Positions 17,324 through 27,103 of a stretch of DNA of 64,000 nucleotides are shown here, one piece after another. The translations under genes were made by a program, and so were the position numbers. The stretch comes from JAFMDF01 sp965222705 (GTDB taxonomy: Bacteria; Bacteroidota; Bacteroidia; Chitinophagales; Saprospiraceae): assembly GCA_965222705.1 (NCBI GenBank), contig CBDCUO010000018.1, forward strand, positions 4,368 through 68,367, given 5' to 3'. The notes under the pieces were generated by a model, which did not search any database, was not told the origin of the DNA, and was given only the letters and a program-made list of their open reading frames with translations. The stretch's first letter is position 1; every line of letters begins with the position of its first letter.

Positions 17324-18529
17324 ATGATTACTGTAGAAGAAGCTTTACAAACGATTGGACAACATACAAAAGATTTTGGAACACGCAAAGTTCCCTTGAA
17401 CGAGGCAACTGGTCGAGTTTTAAAAGAAGATTTATTCACCGACCGGGCATTGCCACCCTATGATCGGGTGACTATGGATGGCATTGCTATCCAATACGCT
17501 GCATTTGAAAGCGGGCAAAAAACTTTTAGCATCGCGGGTATTGCTCCAGCAGGCGCGCCTCAAATATCCCTGAAAAACGATAGACAATGCCTGGAAGTAA
17601 TGACAGGCTCTATACTGCCCCAAAATGTAGATACGGTTATTCGTTATGAAAATCTGGATATCGCCAACGGATGTGCAACAATCCAAATGGCTCATTTAAA
17701 AAAAGGACAAAATGTTCATCGAAAGGGAGAAGATCGAGCAAAAAATAGTCTGGTTGTTTCCAAAAATACCCTGATTTCCTCTGCCGAGATCAGCCTGGCA
17801 GCAACCATTGGCAAAACGCATTTGGAAGTAGCCCGTTTGCCGAAAACTATGATTATTTCGACAGGGGACGAACTGGTACCAATTGGCAAAAAGCCCCTGC
17901 CGCACCAAATCAGAAAATCCAATGTCCATTGCTTAAAAGCGACGCTATTGCAATATGGAATGGTAGCGGATACACACCATTTGGATGATAATTTTGAACA
18001 AATTAAAAAGGATTTAAAAAAGATCATTGACCAATATGAGGTAGTTCTATTAAGTGGGGGAGTATCTAAAGGAAAATTTGATTTTCTACCTACTGCTCTG
18101 GACGCTTTGGAAGTACAAAAATTATTTTATAAAATAAAACAACGACCCGGCAAGCCTTTTTGGTTCGGTAAAGCAAAAAACGGGGCGCTGATCTTTGCAC
18201 TACCAGGCAATCCAATATCTTCTTTTCTATGCACGCAGTATTATTTTGTAAGCTGGCTAATAAATAGCCTAGGCTTATCAGAAAAGACACCTCCTTATGG
18301 TATTTTAACAGCAGACTATACTTTTAAACCCGACCTGGTTTATTTTTTACAGGTAAAAATCGGTTATAATAACAAAGGGCAAATAGTAGCAAGCCCCATT
18401 TCTGGCCATGGCTCTGGCGATTTGGCTAATTTGGTAGATGCAGACGCTTTTATACAATTGCCGAGAGGCAAAGATTTATTTAAAAAAGGAGAAGCCTATC
18501 CCTTGATTTTTTATCGGAATAAAATATAA
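17324..18529 (+). CDS. moeA: Molybdopterin molybdenumtransferase MoeA
   Basis: A 401-residue enzyme of molybdenum cofactor synthesis that inserts molybdate into adenylylated molybdopterin. Motifs include LPPYDRVTMDGIA, HRKGEDRAKN, ISTGDELVPIG, VLLSGGVSKGKFDF and FALPGNPISSF, in the usual order of MoeA domains. No other moa/moe gene is adjacent. It starts at ATG 17324, six bases from sufS on the opposite strand, and converges with the M28 peptidase gene. Confidence 0.93.
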   Translation: MITVEEALQTIGQHTKDFGTRKVPLNEATGRVLKEDLFTDRALPPYDRVTMDGIAIQYAAFESGQKTFSIAGIAPAGAPQISLKNDRQCLEVMTGSILPQNVDTVIRYENLDIANGCATIQMAHLKKGQNVHRKGEDRAKNSLVVSKNTLISSAEISLAATIGKTHLEVARLPKTMIISTGDELVPIGKKPLPHQIRKSNVHCLKATLLQYGMVADTHHLDDNFEQIKKDLKKIIDQYEVVLLSGGVSKGKFDFLPTALDALEVQKLFYKIKQRPGKPFWFGKAKNGALIFALPGNPISSFLCTQYYFVSWLINSLGLSEKTPPYGILTADYTFKPDLVYFLQVKIGYNNKGQIVASPISGHGSGDLANLVDADAFIQLPRGKDLFKKGEAYPLIFYRNKI

Positions 18530-18583
18530 TGATTACATGCTGCCATTCTCGAGTAGATAAAACCTATTGTATTGGATATTCCT

Positions 18584-20053
18584 TTATTTTTTTCGCCCTC
18601 TGGTCCCATTTTTCCACGGCTCCCACACCCCGAACATGCGCATGGAGAATTCCAAATTGTGCTTAGTGATCAATTTTTCCACTTCTACACGAGATTGTCG
18701 TTTCCAATTCACCTTTTGGGGAGGCATATTGGCATAACCAAGAGCAACTGCCGCTACAATTGCCGAATTGACCTTTAAAGCTTCTAAATCCACTTTATCA
18801 TAAGTGTCTGACTCTGCATGATAGTTCGGTCCGTAATTAAAGGGCTTATGACTGGCGATCAGATTGCCTACGCCTTCCATCATAAAGTCAAAATTATCCG
18901 TGCCAATCAAGGGTATATCAATCACATTTTTTGCTCCTAATCCAGAAAGGGGCTTCATAATTTCTTGAGTAGCCGCTGCAAGTTCTGGGCGACCATTGGT
19001 AAAAAAACCAATAATAGCTCCGCTACCTATATCTACTGACATTTTCATAATATGCTTATCCAATTCTGCTTGATGCGTTTTGGTATAGCCCCAAGAGCCA
19101 AAATAGCCCTGTTCTTCGCCATTCCACAAAGCCAATCGAATTGTTCTTTTCGGACGAATATTCCGTTTTTTCATTTGTCGAGCAATGTCAATCATCATGG
19201 CTACATTGCAGCCATTATCATTGGCTCCCGTCCCAAGCCCCCAGGAATCCAGGTGCGCCCCAATCAAGACCACTTCTTCCGGTCGCTCGCTACCTTTTAT
19301 TTCAGCGATTACATTATAGCTTGTTTGCTCACCAGTTGTAACGACATCCAATTCGGCAGACAAATTCAAGTTTCCACCATTTCGCAATATTCTTTGACAT
19401 CGCCTGGCATCTTCCCGACTCATTACAAAATTGACTAGGCCATGATCCACCCCATCTGAAGCCATAAAGCGATAGAGCAACTTTTTAGGGCGAGAAGCCA
19501 TATTGATTACGCCTGCTACGCCTGCCTTGGCCGCTCTCGAATCCACACTTGCCGCATCTGTATATTCCTTGAACAAACCGTCTAAGTCCAGGCACAAATC
19601 ATTTTCTACCAAAATATATTTGCCTCTAACCGCTTTTCCCAATCGGGCAAAATCTTCTTCTGTGCCGTAGCCTACATCAATTAAAGGGGCGGTCAAACCG
19701 CCTTTAGGGGTTGATTTGGAATAATATTTGGCAACGACTTTTGGCTCAAAATTGGCATCGCCAGAAATGTGTACAATCGCCGTATTCTCTACCCAAAGAG
19801 CAGGTATTTGGAAGGCTTCTTTTCGTGCGTTCAATCCTGCATCCAGGAATTTTTTCAAGCTCCAATTGACCGACTTTAAATTAGCCTCTGTCCCTGTTAC
19901 TCGGCCGCCATACTGATCGCAAAGTTCCTGCAGGTCCTCTTCGATAGGCGTATCCCCCAGCAAAGTCGTGATGAGACTGGAAAGGTCACTGTTTTGAGCT
20001 AGCAGCGTATGTAGGAATATTGAACTAAATAAAACGAGGAGTAATTTTTTCAT
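18584..20053 (-). CDS. Secreted M28 family zinc aminopeptidase/carboxypeptidase Q-like
   Basis: A 489-residue exported metallopeptidase. The signal peptide is MKKLLLVLFSSIFLHTLLAQ. A PA-like insertion (about residues 130-225, with KAGVAGVINMASR) precedes the catalytic part. Di-zinc ligands are in LIGAHLDSWGLGTGANDNG (H and D), LWNGEEQGYFGS (the E-E pair) and PNYHAESDTYDK (H). Length and PA domain resemble plasma glutamate carboxypeptidase-type M28 enzymes. It probably degrades peptides in the periplasm or outside. Substrate unknown. Confidence 0.88.
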   Translation of the reverse strand: MKKLLLVLFSSIFLHTLLAQNSDLSSLITTLLGDTPIEEDLQELCDQYGGRVTGTEANLKSVNWSLKKFLDAGLNARKEAFQIPALWVENTAIVHISGDANFEPKVVAKYYSKSTPKGGLTAPLIDVGYGTEEDFARLGKAVRGKYILVENDLCLDLDGLFKEYTDAASVDSRAAKAGVAGVINMASRPKKLLYRFMASDGVDHGLVNFVMSREDARRCQRILRNGGNLNLSAELDVVTTGEQTSYNVIAEIKGSERPEEVVLIGAHLDSWGLGTGANDNGCNVAMMIDIARQMKKRNIRPKRTIRLALWNGEEQGYFGSWGYTKTHQAELDKHIMKMSVDIGSGAIIGFFTNGRPELAAATQEIMKPLSGLGAKNVIDIPLIGTDNFDFMMEGVGNLIASHKPFNYGPNYHAESDTYDKVDLEALKVNSAIVAAVALGYANMPPQKVNWKRQSRVEVEKLITKHNLEFSMRMFGVWEPWKNGTRGRKK

Positions 20054-20095
20054 AATATTGCTTTGTTAACTTAAACTTATAGATGGTCAAAAACT

Positions 20096-23000
20096 TCACC
20101 CCAGTTCCTCCCTCAATCTTTTCTCCACTCCAGCAAACAATAATAACTTAAACTCCGAGGGTGTAATTCGAATAGCATTGGAAAAGTTGGTTCGAACATC
20201 AGTCAGCGTGTCGGCTTTATTATAAACTCGGACTACTTTTAGCAGGCGTTGAGCAATCTTTTCTTCTGCTTGTTTTCGAATAATTAATTTAATGGGTATA
20301 ATTGTTTGTTGGACGCTATAAAATAAATGAATACCTTCTTCTCCTTTAAATAAGTCATAAAGCGCATATCCTTCCGCAGTAATAGTCCTAGTTTTTCGGT
20401 CTTCTACAATTTTGATATCCAGCATCTCAAAAACACCTCGATAATGCTCAAACAAATAATCAATTTGGGTGTCGCCAAGACCCACTATGCCCGTTTCTAA
20501 ACACAGAACAATAATGTCTGTTATTTGTTTTTGAAAGCTGCGGGCAGCCAGTTGTAATAAAAAGACATTCAGAAAGTTATCAATAAATTCCGTGCTTAAG
20601 CTATCGAATTGGGCAGCGGCGTGGCGATAATATTCATTGATTTCTAGCAGACCTTCTTCCTGGAATAATTGGTCTTTTACCATCCTTCGATAAGCCTTGT
20701 CGGCCGTTTCCTTGCGATAATCAAAAGCACTATATTTAATTCTTTTTAGCCGTAGAGGAATAGCAGGTGCTTCGTCAAAAGTTCGATCCCGATAGCCCAG
20801 AATCATGGTTTTTAGCCGATCCTTTACTTCTGCGATTTTATTTTTAAAATCATAATGTTGCCAGTTTAATTGTTCCCCTTTGGTATTGCCAACCACAATT
20901 AACTCTTCTGCTTCTTCCTTTGTTTCTAAGCGATTGATTTCCCGTTCGATGTGTTCGACTTTCCTCAATAATTGCTTATAGAAGCGTTTGCCCTGCTTTT
21001 CGTCCGGCGTTTTGGGCAACCAGTCTCCTTCAATAGAATCTGTAAATTCCAGCGGCATAATTCGTGGAACCAGTCGCCCTTTTTCATAGTAAATGTCAAA
21101 TAAAATGGGTCGATCGCTATAAGTAGAAACCAATTGTTCTGCCGATAGAGCAGTGAGGTCTCTCTCAATTTGTCTTTTTAGGGCGCGCCCGCCCATTCGA
21201 GCGTCATAGCCTCTTTTAGCTACCCATTCGAGTGCTTCTTGAGAAATATTCAAAATGGTAGAGCGGCGGACAAAACCATCTCTTTTTAGCAATTCCTTTA
21301 TCTGGAGGCGAGCAATTTTTAAAATATGGTCCACCTCTAAGGGTTTGAAAATAACAATCCGATCAATTCTATTAATAAATTCCGGTCGGAATTTGTCCTT
21401 CATAGATTTTTGATAAATGGCGGCATCAGCAGCCACATTTTGACCAAAGCCCACCTGTGAGGATACTTCTCTTGCTCCTATATTAGAGGTCATTATGATA
21501 ATAGTGTTGGTAAAATCAACCGTTCTACCCACGCTATCTGTCAAACGCCCGTCATCTAGCACTTGTAGCAGCAAATCGTGTACTTTAGAATGAGCTTTTT
21601 CAATTTCGTCTAGTAGCAAAATGCCAAAGGGGTTATAGCGAACCTTGCCAGTCAATTGTCCTTCAGGGTTATAATAATCACCAATCAAGCGATGCACTGC
21701 CCCGTCGTCAATATATTCATTCATATCAAAGCGCATCAGGCGTTTTTCATCCCCCATCAAATAGTCGCACAAGACCTTTGCCGCCTGCGTCTTCCCGACC
21801 CCCGTAGGTCCAATGAACATAAAAGAACCCATTGGCCTGTCGGGATTGGTCAGTTTGGCCTTTATGGTATGGACGGCATTTACTAGCGTATCAACGGCTT
21901 CTGGTTGTCCTACCAATTCCCTGTTAATCTTTTTTCTAACTTCCTGTTTTTCAAAGCGATAGGCGGCATCAAAAATGGATTTTTCCAAACCACTAAAGTC
22001 TTGAAATTCGTTTCTCACCTCCGGCAGATCAATCGGCAAGTACTTATATTTAGTAACCAACTGACGCAGCAATTTCATTACACTCCCCGGCAGGGCTTTA
22101 TTTTTCAAATAATTCCTCTGAATGGTAAATAAACCTTGAATGGCCTTTATAGAAATAGCTCCGCCATAGGCCAATTCTAGTTGCTTACGCTGCTCCAAAA
22201 CGATTTTCACAGCAGTTTCTTTATCTACTTCTGGGATGCGAAGCACCTGGAATAAGTCGCTAAATCGGCGATCTTTCTCTTGTACAATCTTCCATTCTTC
22301 TGGCGTAGCAATCAGAATAACCGGAAGTTTTCTCTTTTCCAAATAGGGTTTCAAGACATCGCTCAAGGTCATATTATTTTGAGCAGATTTTCCAATGCGC
22401 TGCAAGGCGACCACGTTATCAAACAGGATTTTATCCGGCGAATAATGTTTGGAAATATCCTTTTGCCGGTTTTGTGCAAATGCTAAAATTGCTTCAAATC
22501 GCTTTTGCCACATGCCCACAATGCTCATGCCCGCAATAATTCGGGTGGGGTCTAAATGCCAAATCGTTTCTAGTTTTTCAATACTTTTTTTCCGATTGGC
22601 TTTTCTATGGCGATAAACGACTTCGTGAATCAGGCTGTGCTTTCCCACCCCCTGATTCCCAACCAATGCGACAGGTGTATTTTCGGTTTGATAAATGATA
22701 GCCGAGAGCCGCTGGACCAAGTCCTCTCGATAAAAAGCCCGCAATAGCTGGTCCGGGTATTTTCTACCCAAATCTGTCCCTGTTTTCTCAATCTCTATCC
22801 CTCCATCAAAGTCATTGTCAGGAGCAAAGCTATCAAAAAATAAAGGGCTGGTTTCTTTTTCAAAATGGAATTTTCCTTGCTTGATCCGTATATTTTGTGC
22901 TACTATAGTAATAAACTCTCCTTTGGTCGCATAATAATTCGTCAAATCCAGATCCTCTTGTAATTCGGACCTCCTTTGTTTCAACCATTTACTCGCTACA

Positions 23001-23413
23001 TCCACTATTTGAGACTCAATAGAAGTCTTGTCCGTCAAAACAGGGCGAGCGACAAAAATAAAGTGTTCAAAAGCAGGTAAACAAATGAAGGTAATGCCTT
23101 TGAGGACAAATTCCGCTACGCTAATTTTCCCATCAAAAAATTGTCGGCCAATAGAAAATTGGAATCTCTTAGAATAAAAATGAACAGATGGGTTGAATAG
23201 ATACCACAACAACGTGTCTACATTGGCTCTGTCAATTTCAAAACCTTTAAATACAGTAGCTAACATATGCTGCAATTTGGAAATAGCAGGGTCAAAGCGT
23301 TGATGGATTACGATGGGGGAAGGCACAAAAAGGGGTTTCAGACGATAATGAGCCTGGTCATTTTGTTCGACATTTTGTACCAATACAGGGAATTCTAGCT
23401 TTACGTAACTCAT
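20096..23413 (-). CDS. Large two-AAA Clp/ClpB-like ATPase with unusual N- and C-terminal regions
   Basis: A 1,105-residue protein. The first ~200 residues do not look like a Clp N domain. A first AAA module has a P-loop VGNQGVGKHSLIH (about residue 253) and a Walker B-like ILFDNVVAL with Asn where the catalytic Glu is expected, so it may be weak or inactive in hydrolysis. The second module is canonical: FIGPTGVGKTQAAK (about 534), LLLDEIEKAHSKVHDLLLQV, TSNIGAREV and RPEFINRIDRI with the arginine finger, then a ClpB-type D2-small region. About 340 residues follow that I do not recognise. Family-level role: protein unfolding or disassembly in the cytoplasm. There is no ClpP-binding loop I can point to and no partner gene next to it. 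Confidence 0.75.
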   Translation of the reverse strand: MSYVKLEFPVLVQNVEQNDQAHYRLKPLFVPSPIVIHQRFDPAISKLQHMLATVFKGFEIDRANVDTLLWYLFNPSVHFYSKRFQFSIGRQFFDGKISVAEFVLKGITFICLPAFEHFIFVARPVLTDKTSIESQIVDVASKWLKQRRSELQEDLDLTNYYATKGEFITIVAQNIRIKQGKFHFEKETSPLFFDSFAPDNDFDGGIEIEKTGTDLGRKYPDQLLRAFYREDLVQRLSAIIYQTENTPVALVGNQGVGKHSLIHEVVYRHRKANRKKSIEKLETIWHLDPTRIIAGMSIVGMWQKRFEAILAFAQNRQKDISKHYSPDKILFDNVVALQRIGKSAQNNMTLSDVLKPYLEKRKLPVILIATPEEWKIVQEKDRRFSDLFQVLRIPEVDKETAVKIVLEQRKQLELAYGGAISIKAIQGLFTIQRNYLKNKALPGSVMKLLRQLVTKYKYLPIDLPEVRNEFQDFSGLEKSIFDAAYRFEKQEVRKKINRELVGQPEAVDTLVNAVHTIKAKLTNPDRPMGSFMFIGPTGVGKTQAAKVLCDYLMGDEKRLMRFDMNEYIDDGAVHRLIGDYYNPEGQLTGKVRYNPFGILLLDEIEKAHSKVHDLLLQVLDDGRLTDSVGRTVDFTNTIIIMTSNIGAREVSSQVGFGQNVAADAAIYQKSMKDKFRPEFINRIDRIVIFKPLEVDHILKIARLQIKELLKRDGFVRRSTILNISQEALEWVAKRGYDARMGGRALKRQIERDLTALSAEQLVSTYSDRPILFDIYYEKGRLVPRIMPLEFTDSIEGDWLPKTPDEKQGKRFYKQLLRKVEHIEREINRLETKEEAEELIVVGNTKGEQLNWQHYDFKNKIAEVKDRLKTMILGYRDRTFDEAPAIPLRLKRIKYSAFDYRKETADKAYRRMVKDQLFQEEGLLEINEYYRHAAAQFDSLSTEFIDNFLNVFLLQLAARSFQKQITDIIVLCLETGIVGLGDTQIDYLFEHYRGVFEMLDIKIVEDRKTRTITAEGYALYDLFKGEEGIHLFYSVQQTIIPIKLIIRKQAEEKIAQRLLKVVRVYNKADTLTDVRTNFSNAIRITPSEFKLLLFAGVEKRLREELG

Positions 23414-24206
23414 ACTTCATCGTTCGTAAGAAGAATAGGGCAGTTATGCATTTTGTTTATCCCTTGTTTACTAAGTCCGTAAAGCTAATTTTTTTTTCTA
23501 ATAATAACCGCCTCTATTCTCAAAATTTTTATACTCGATTCCGTCAAAAGTGTCTAAACAAAAACGGTCGTTTCTTATGGAGAAACGACCGTGGTCAAAA
23601 CTATAAAATTGAACACATTTCAAAATCGATGGGGGTTCACTTCTGCTCAAGTTATTCATGGTTCAAGGCGGATTTCCATTAGTTACTATTTTGCTATTTT
23701 CAGTTTATTCCCCTATTCTTTGGGTGTGTTTAAATTTGGTTTTTAACCTATAGTATTTGATAAAATGAAAATTCAAAGCTCAAAAAGCTCAGTCAACTTA
23801 ATTTACAAAGTACATAGGCTAAATTTTAAATATACCCTTATTCCTATTAAACGCTGATAAATAAAAAAAGTGAAAACTTTATCGTTTTATCTTGCTATTT
23901 TGCCAATAGCTGACGATTTTAAAGGCTTAACTCCCTCTGAATCATATATTTATGTTGAAAATATTAAAATTAAAGAAAGCCAACCGAGTCTTATCAGGTG
24001 TAAGCCGCAGTAGTAAAAGTGCGCTGTGTTAGATGTTTAAAAGCTTACTTTTTCAAATAAGGAAGCCCTCAACTACTAGTTTTTCCAAACAAGAAGGATA
24101 GGGCTTGAATGAGTTTTTGATTTTCGCTTTTTGCCTACTTTGCTTCAAATTTCAATCTTTTCATAAATCATTTTGATAAATCAGTAGGAAGCCGTAATTT
24201 TCCTTT
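23414..24206. other. Long intergenic region, mostly unexplained
   Basis: About 790 AT-rich bases between the divergent Clp-like gene and the PAS gene. It holds the strong hairpin at 23564-23592 and a weaker inverted repeat (AAGCCCT at 24063-24069 with AGGGCTT at 24100-24106). Short open frames are present but have no start context or family resemblance. An unannotated small RNA read leftward into the hairpin is possible. Confidence 0.4.
23564..23592 (-). terminator. Rho-independent terminator-like hairpin on the minus strand
   Basis: A perfect 12-bp stem (ACGGTCGTTTCT / AGAAACGACCGT) encloses a 5-base loop. Read on the minus strand it is followed by TTTTGTTT, as in an intrinsic terminator. 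It stands about 150 bp upstream of the Clp-like gene with no recognised minus-strand gene before it. Confidence 0.65.
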
Positions 24207-24602
24207 ATGGCAGTAAAAGAGCTTGAAATAATATTGACCCGACAATTAGCAGATTCCCTGTCCATCCCCATTTTCATCACGGATCCAAATGGCAATCTAC
24301 TATTCTTTAACGAACCTGCAGAAGATATTTTAGGCAAAAAATATCAGGATGTTGGAGAGATGACCATTGATGTCTGGTCGGAGCTGTTTGAGCCACAAGA
24401 TGAAAAAGGCAATCGAATCCACCGAGTGGACTTGCCTTTGGTAAAAACCCTGATCTACTGCCAGCCTGCTCAAAGTAGTTTTTGGATTAAGAATATGAAA
24501 GGAGCACGCTATTATTTGTCCGTGACTAGTTTTCCTCTTATTGGGCGTTCCAACCGATTTGTAGGAGCCGTAGCGATTTTCTGGCAAAAAGAAGAGCTAT
24601 GA
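24207..24602 (+). CDS. Single PAS-domain protein
   Basis: A 131-residue protein that is essentially one PAS fold: IPIFITDPNGNLLFFNEPAE then EDILGKKY, a central DVWSELFEPQDEKGN and a C-terminal strand RFVGAVAIFWQ. PAS domains bind ligands or cofactors and mediate signalling contacts. No output domain is attached. The stop overlaps the next gene's start by four bases (ATGA), so translation is probably coupled and the PAS protein may sense a signal for the MBL enzyme (inference). Confidence 0.8.
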   Translation: MAVKELEIILTRQLADSLSIPIFITDPNGNLLFFNEPAEDILGKKYQDVGEMTIDVWSELFEPQDEKGNRIHRVDLPLVKTLIYCQPAQSSFWIKNMKGARYYLSVTSFPLIGRSNRFVGAVAIFWQKEEL

Positions 24603-25435
24603 ATATTAAATTATGGGGTACGAGAGGCTCCGTCCCCGCACCGGGCCCAGAAACCCAAGTTTATGGAGGAAACACACCCTGTATTACCGTAGAATGGCAG
24701 GAATCACTCCTTGTTTTAGATGCGGGGTCTGGCATACGTCGGCTGGGCAATTCGAGTACTATTGGTCGTTATCCAGTCATTCATATTTTGCTGACCCATT
24801 TGCATATGGATCATATATTAGGGCTTGGTTTTTTTATCCCTTTATTCGACCCAAAAGCCGAAATTCATATTTGGGGCCCTGCAAGCTTCAACCACAGTTT
24901 AATAGATCGGCTCAATCGCTATTTATCTCCTCCTCTTTTCCCTGTCAATGTTCGAGAGTTAGATTCCAAGGTTTCTTTCCACGAGGTAACTCATGGTTTT
25001 TTTGAAATTGGAGATTTTAAAATTTATGCGAACTATGTGTGTCATCCCGGGCCGACTTTAGGGTATCGGGTGGAGCAAGGAAAAAGGGTCTTTGCCTATA
25101 TCCCCGACCACGAGCCTGCACTTGGATTTAGAAATTTTTCGATTGAATCCGAATGGGCTTCTGGTTATGACATTGCCAAAGGGGCTGATTTATTAATCCA
25201 CGATGCCCAATTCACACAGGAAGCGTACGATAATTGTATTGGCTGGGGGCATAGTTCTTTTTTGCATGCCCTGAAATTTGCTCAACTGGCTAAAGCCAAA
25301 AAATTGTTGTTCTTCCACCACGATCCTAATCATTCAGATACCACTTTAGAACGACTGGCAAAACATTATTTAAAAGAATTGCCTTATAATGCAGAACTCG
25401 CAAAAGAAGGGGCGGTTTATGAACTTGTGGGCTAA
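24599..25435 (+). CDS. MBL-fold metallohydrolase, RNase Z/phosphodiesterase-like branch
   Basis: A 278-residue cytoplasmic protein starting NIKLWGTRGSVPAPGPET, the signature opening of an RNase Z/PhnP-like MBL branch. Metal ligands are visible in LTHLHMDHILGLG (HxHxDH), NYVCHPGPTLGY (H), LIHDAQFT (D) and FFHHDPNHSD (H). The family cleaves phosphodiesters such as RNA or cyclic nucleotides; the substrate here is unknown. It overlaps the PAS gene by 4 bp and is probably its partner. Confidence 0.82.
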   Translation: MNIKLWGTRGSVPAPGPETQVYGGNTPCITVEWQESLLVLDAGSGIRRLGNSSTIGRYPVIHILLTHLHMDHILGLGFFIPLFDPKAEIHIWGPASFNHSLIDRLNRYLSPPLFPVNVRELDSKVSFHEVTHGFFEIGDFKIYANYVCHPGPTLGYRVEQGKRVFAYIPDHEPALGFRNFSIESEWASGYDIAKGADLLIHDAQFTQEAYDNCIGWGHSSFLHALKFAQLAKAKKLLFFHHDPNHSDTTLERLAKHYLKELPYNAELAKEGAVYELVG

Positions 25436-25605
25436 AACTAAAGCCTTTTGTTAAGTCAACCATTTTTGGGAAATGGTATATTTTAAATATTTTTATTTAA
25501 AATATACACAATAATTTGTATCTTTAGGCAAATTATAAAATATTTATATAAATAAAACGTTTTCCACACAAAAAAATCAGGATTTAATTTATCTTACCAA
25601 ATAAA

Positions 25606-27099
25606 ATGAAAACAAAAAAACCAAAACCAAAAATCGTTTTTTCCGATTTGGAAAAAGTATTAGATCGCCTAAAAACGCACCCCTTCTTTAAAAATGTCCA
25701 GCAAGAAGCTTACCGTCTTTCCAAGCAATCTTCTTCAGATTCTGATCCTAAAGAGCAGCTACTTATTGAACAAACCAGAAGCATTATTAGTGGGGTGCTA
25801 AAGCCTATGCTCGGAAAAGCCGAGTTGGAAAAAGTCATCAAATGCCTCACTGAACTGACCTTTGAAACAGACTATCACAATAGCATCAACTCAATCTCTG
25901 ATAATCGAATTAAGCTAGAACAAAGCAAAAATCTCGGCACTATTTCTTTTGAGCAATACAACATCGCCCGAAACAAGCTAATAGAGCGAACAAATAATTA
26001 CATGGACCTGCTTTTTGAGGAAAGGCAAAAAACGGAAGAGGAGAGCACTCCAGTCAAATCTTCGTTTATTTACTCAAAAAATTTTCGGATAATACTACTA
26101 AGCACCCTGTTTTTTTTGACTATTTCTTTAATATACTTCGAAAGAATTATAAATAAAATAGATCTCCCCAAAGCAGACAATACTGAGGAAGTCAATACCG
26201 CTAAAGACCAGCCAGCAGTTGATAAAGGTTTTACAGAAAATACCCAACCGATTGATGAGCAATATACAGATACAGCCGCCAACAGCCCTCCCAAACCAAT
26301 AAAGGTCTCTACAGTTGAAACACCCAAAGCTTCACTTGAGAGGGAAAAACCACCACCCCCTCCAAAATATGACTCTCAACATTATATAAAAGGCTTTCTA
26401 TCTGTTTGCGACTTAGCCCGAATTGAAGTAGATGGGCAACCCATTGAGCTTATAGACGAGCACGGAAAGAAGATGTTCTATTTAAAGCAAAAGTCCTCTA
26501 CCGAACATGAATTAAGCCTCTTTGTTAACAATAAACTAGCTAGCCAATTGGCCTTTTCCTATACCCAAAAGAACCTGAACCTCCCCGTAGAAAGTATGCT
26601 TTCCCACATAGAAAAAGAAGTAGCCGATGAGTTGGCAAAAAAAGGACTGCAATTGCATACTGCTCATCGAAAAGGGAATGAAATCATTTGGCTGACAAAA
26701 AAGGACATTACTTTCAAAGCGTTTTTCGACTTTCATAATGACCGCCATAATAATATTAATTTTTATGGGGAGCTATTTTTAGGCTCCAGTCCTAAAATAA
26801 TTAAAAATGATGGCAAGTTCCGCTTTGATGTTTTATATGCAAATAGGACTCATCAATCGGGCAACATTTCTAAAGAGGGAGCCTATAAATTCCTAGTAGG
26901 GATTCGGCAAAAAATGAGGACTATACCATGTTATTCCGATTATCTACATATCAGAGCCTTAAAAAATGAGGACCTCAATTTGGAGGGTATAAAAAATGAA
27001 CATCTTTCCATCAATGATTATTGGGTGAACCCAAGCCCTTCTACAGACAAAAACACATTAAAAAAACTGAGGCTAGTAATTTCCTTTAAACCAAATTAA
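25606..27099 (+). CDS. Membrane protein with EAD11-like effector-associated domain
   Basis: 497 residues. The N-terminal part (about 50-145) reads GKAELEKVIKCLTEL, then NRIKLEQSKNLGTISFEQYN and ARNKLIERTNNYMDLLFEE. This matches my memory of effector-associated domain 11: a helical adaptor with the LGtIS-E-y-N motif, known from bacterial conflict and signalling proteins. One membrane helix follows (IILLSTLFFLTISLIYF, about 162-180). Next comes an acidic, proline-rich linker (PPPPP) and about 240 residues that I do not recognise. So an adaptor domain in the cytoplasm appears tied to a periplasmic part. The next gene starts 4 bp downstream. Domain assignment is by eye only. Confidence 0.6.
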   Translation: MKTKKPKPKIVFSDLEKVLDRLKTHPFFKNVQQEAYRLSKQSSSDSDPKEQLLIEQTRSIISGVLKPMLGKAELEKVIKCLTELTFETDYHNSINSISDNRIKLEQSKNLGTISFEQYNIARNKLIERTNNYMDLLFEERQKTEEESTPVKSSFIYSKNFRIILLSTLFFLTISLIYFERIINKIDLPKADNTEEVNTAKDQPAVDKGFTENTQPIDEQYTDTAANSPPKPIKVSTVETPKASLEREKPPPPPKYDSQHYIKGFLSVCDLARIEVDGQPIELIDEHGKKMFYLKQKSSTEHELSLFVNNKLASQLAFSYTQKNLNLPVESMLSHIEKEVADELAKKGLQLHTAHRKGNEIIWLTKKDITFKAFFDFHNDRHNNINFYGELFLGSSPKIIKNDGKFRFDVLYANRTHQSGNISKEGAYKFLVGIRQKMRTIPCYSDYLHIRALKNEDLNLEGIKNEHLSINDYWVNPSPSTDKNTLKKLRLVISFKPN

Positions 27100-27103
27100 A
27101 ACA

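Noticed and set aside
23446..23682. 78-codon plus-strand frame in the gap before the PAS gene
   Set aside because: It spans the perfect terminator hairpin and shows no domain or start context.
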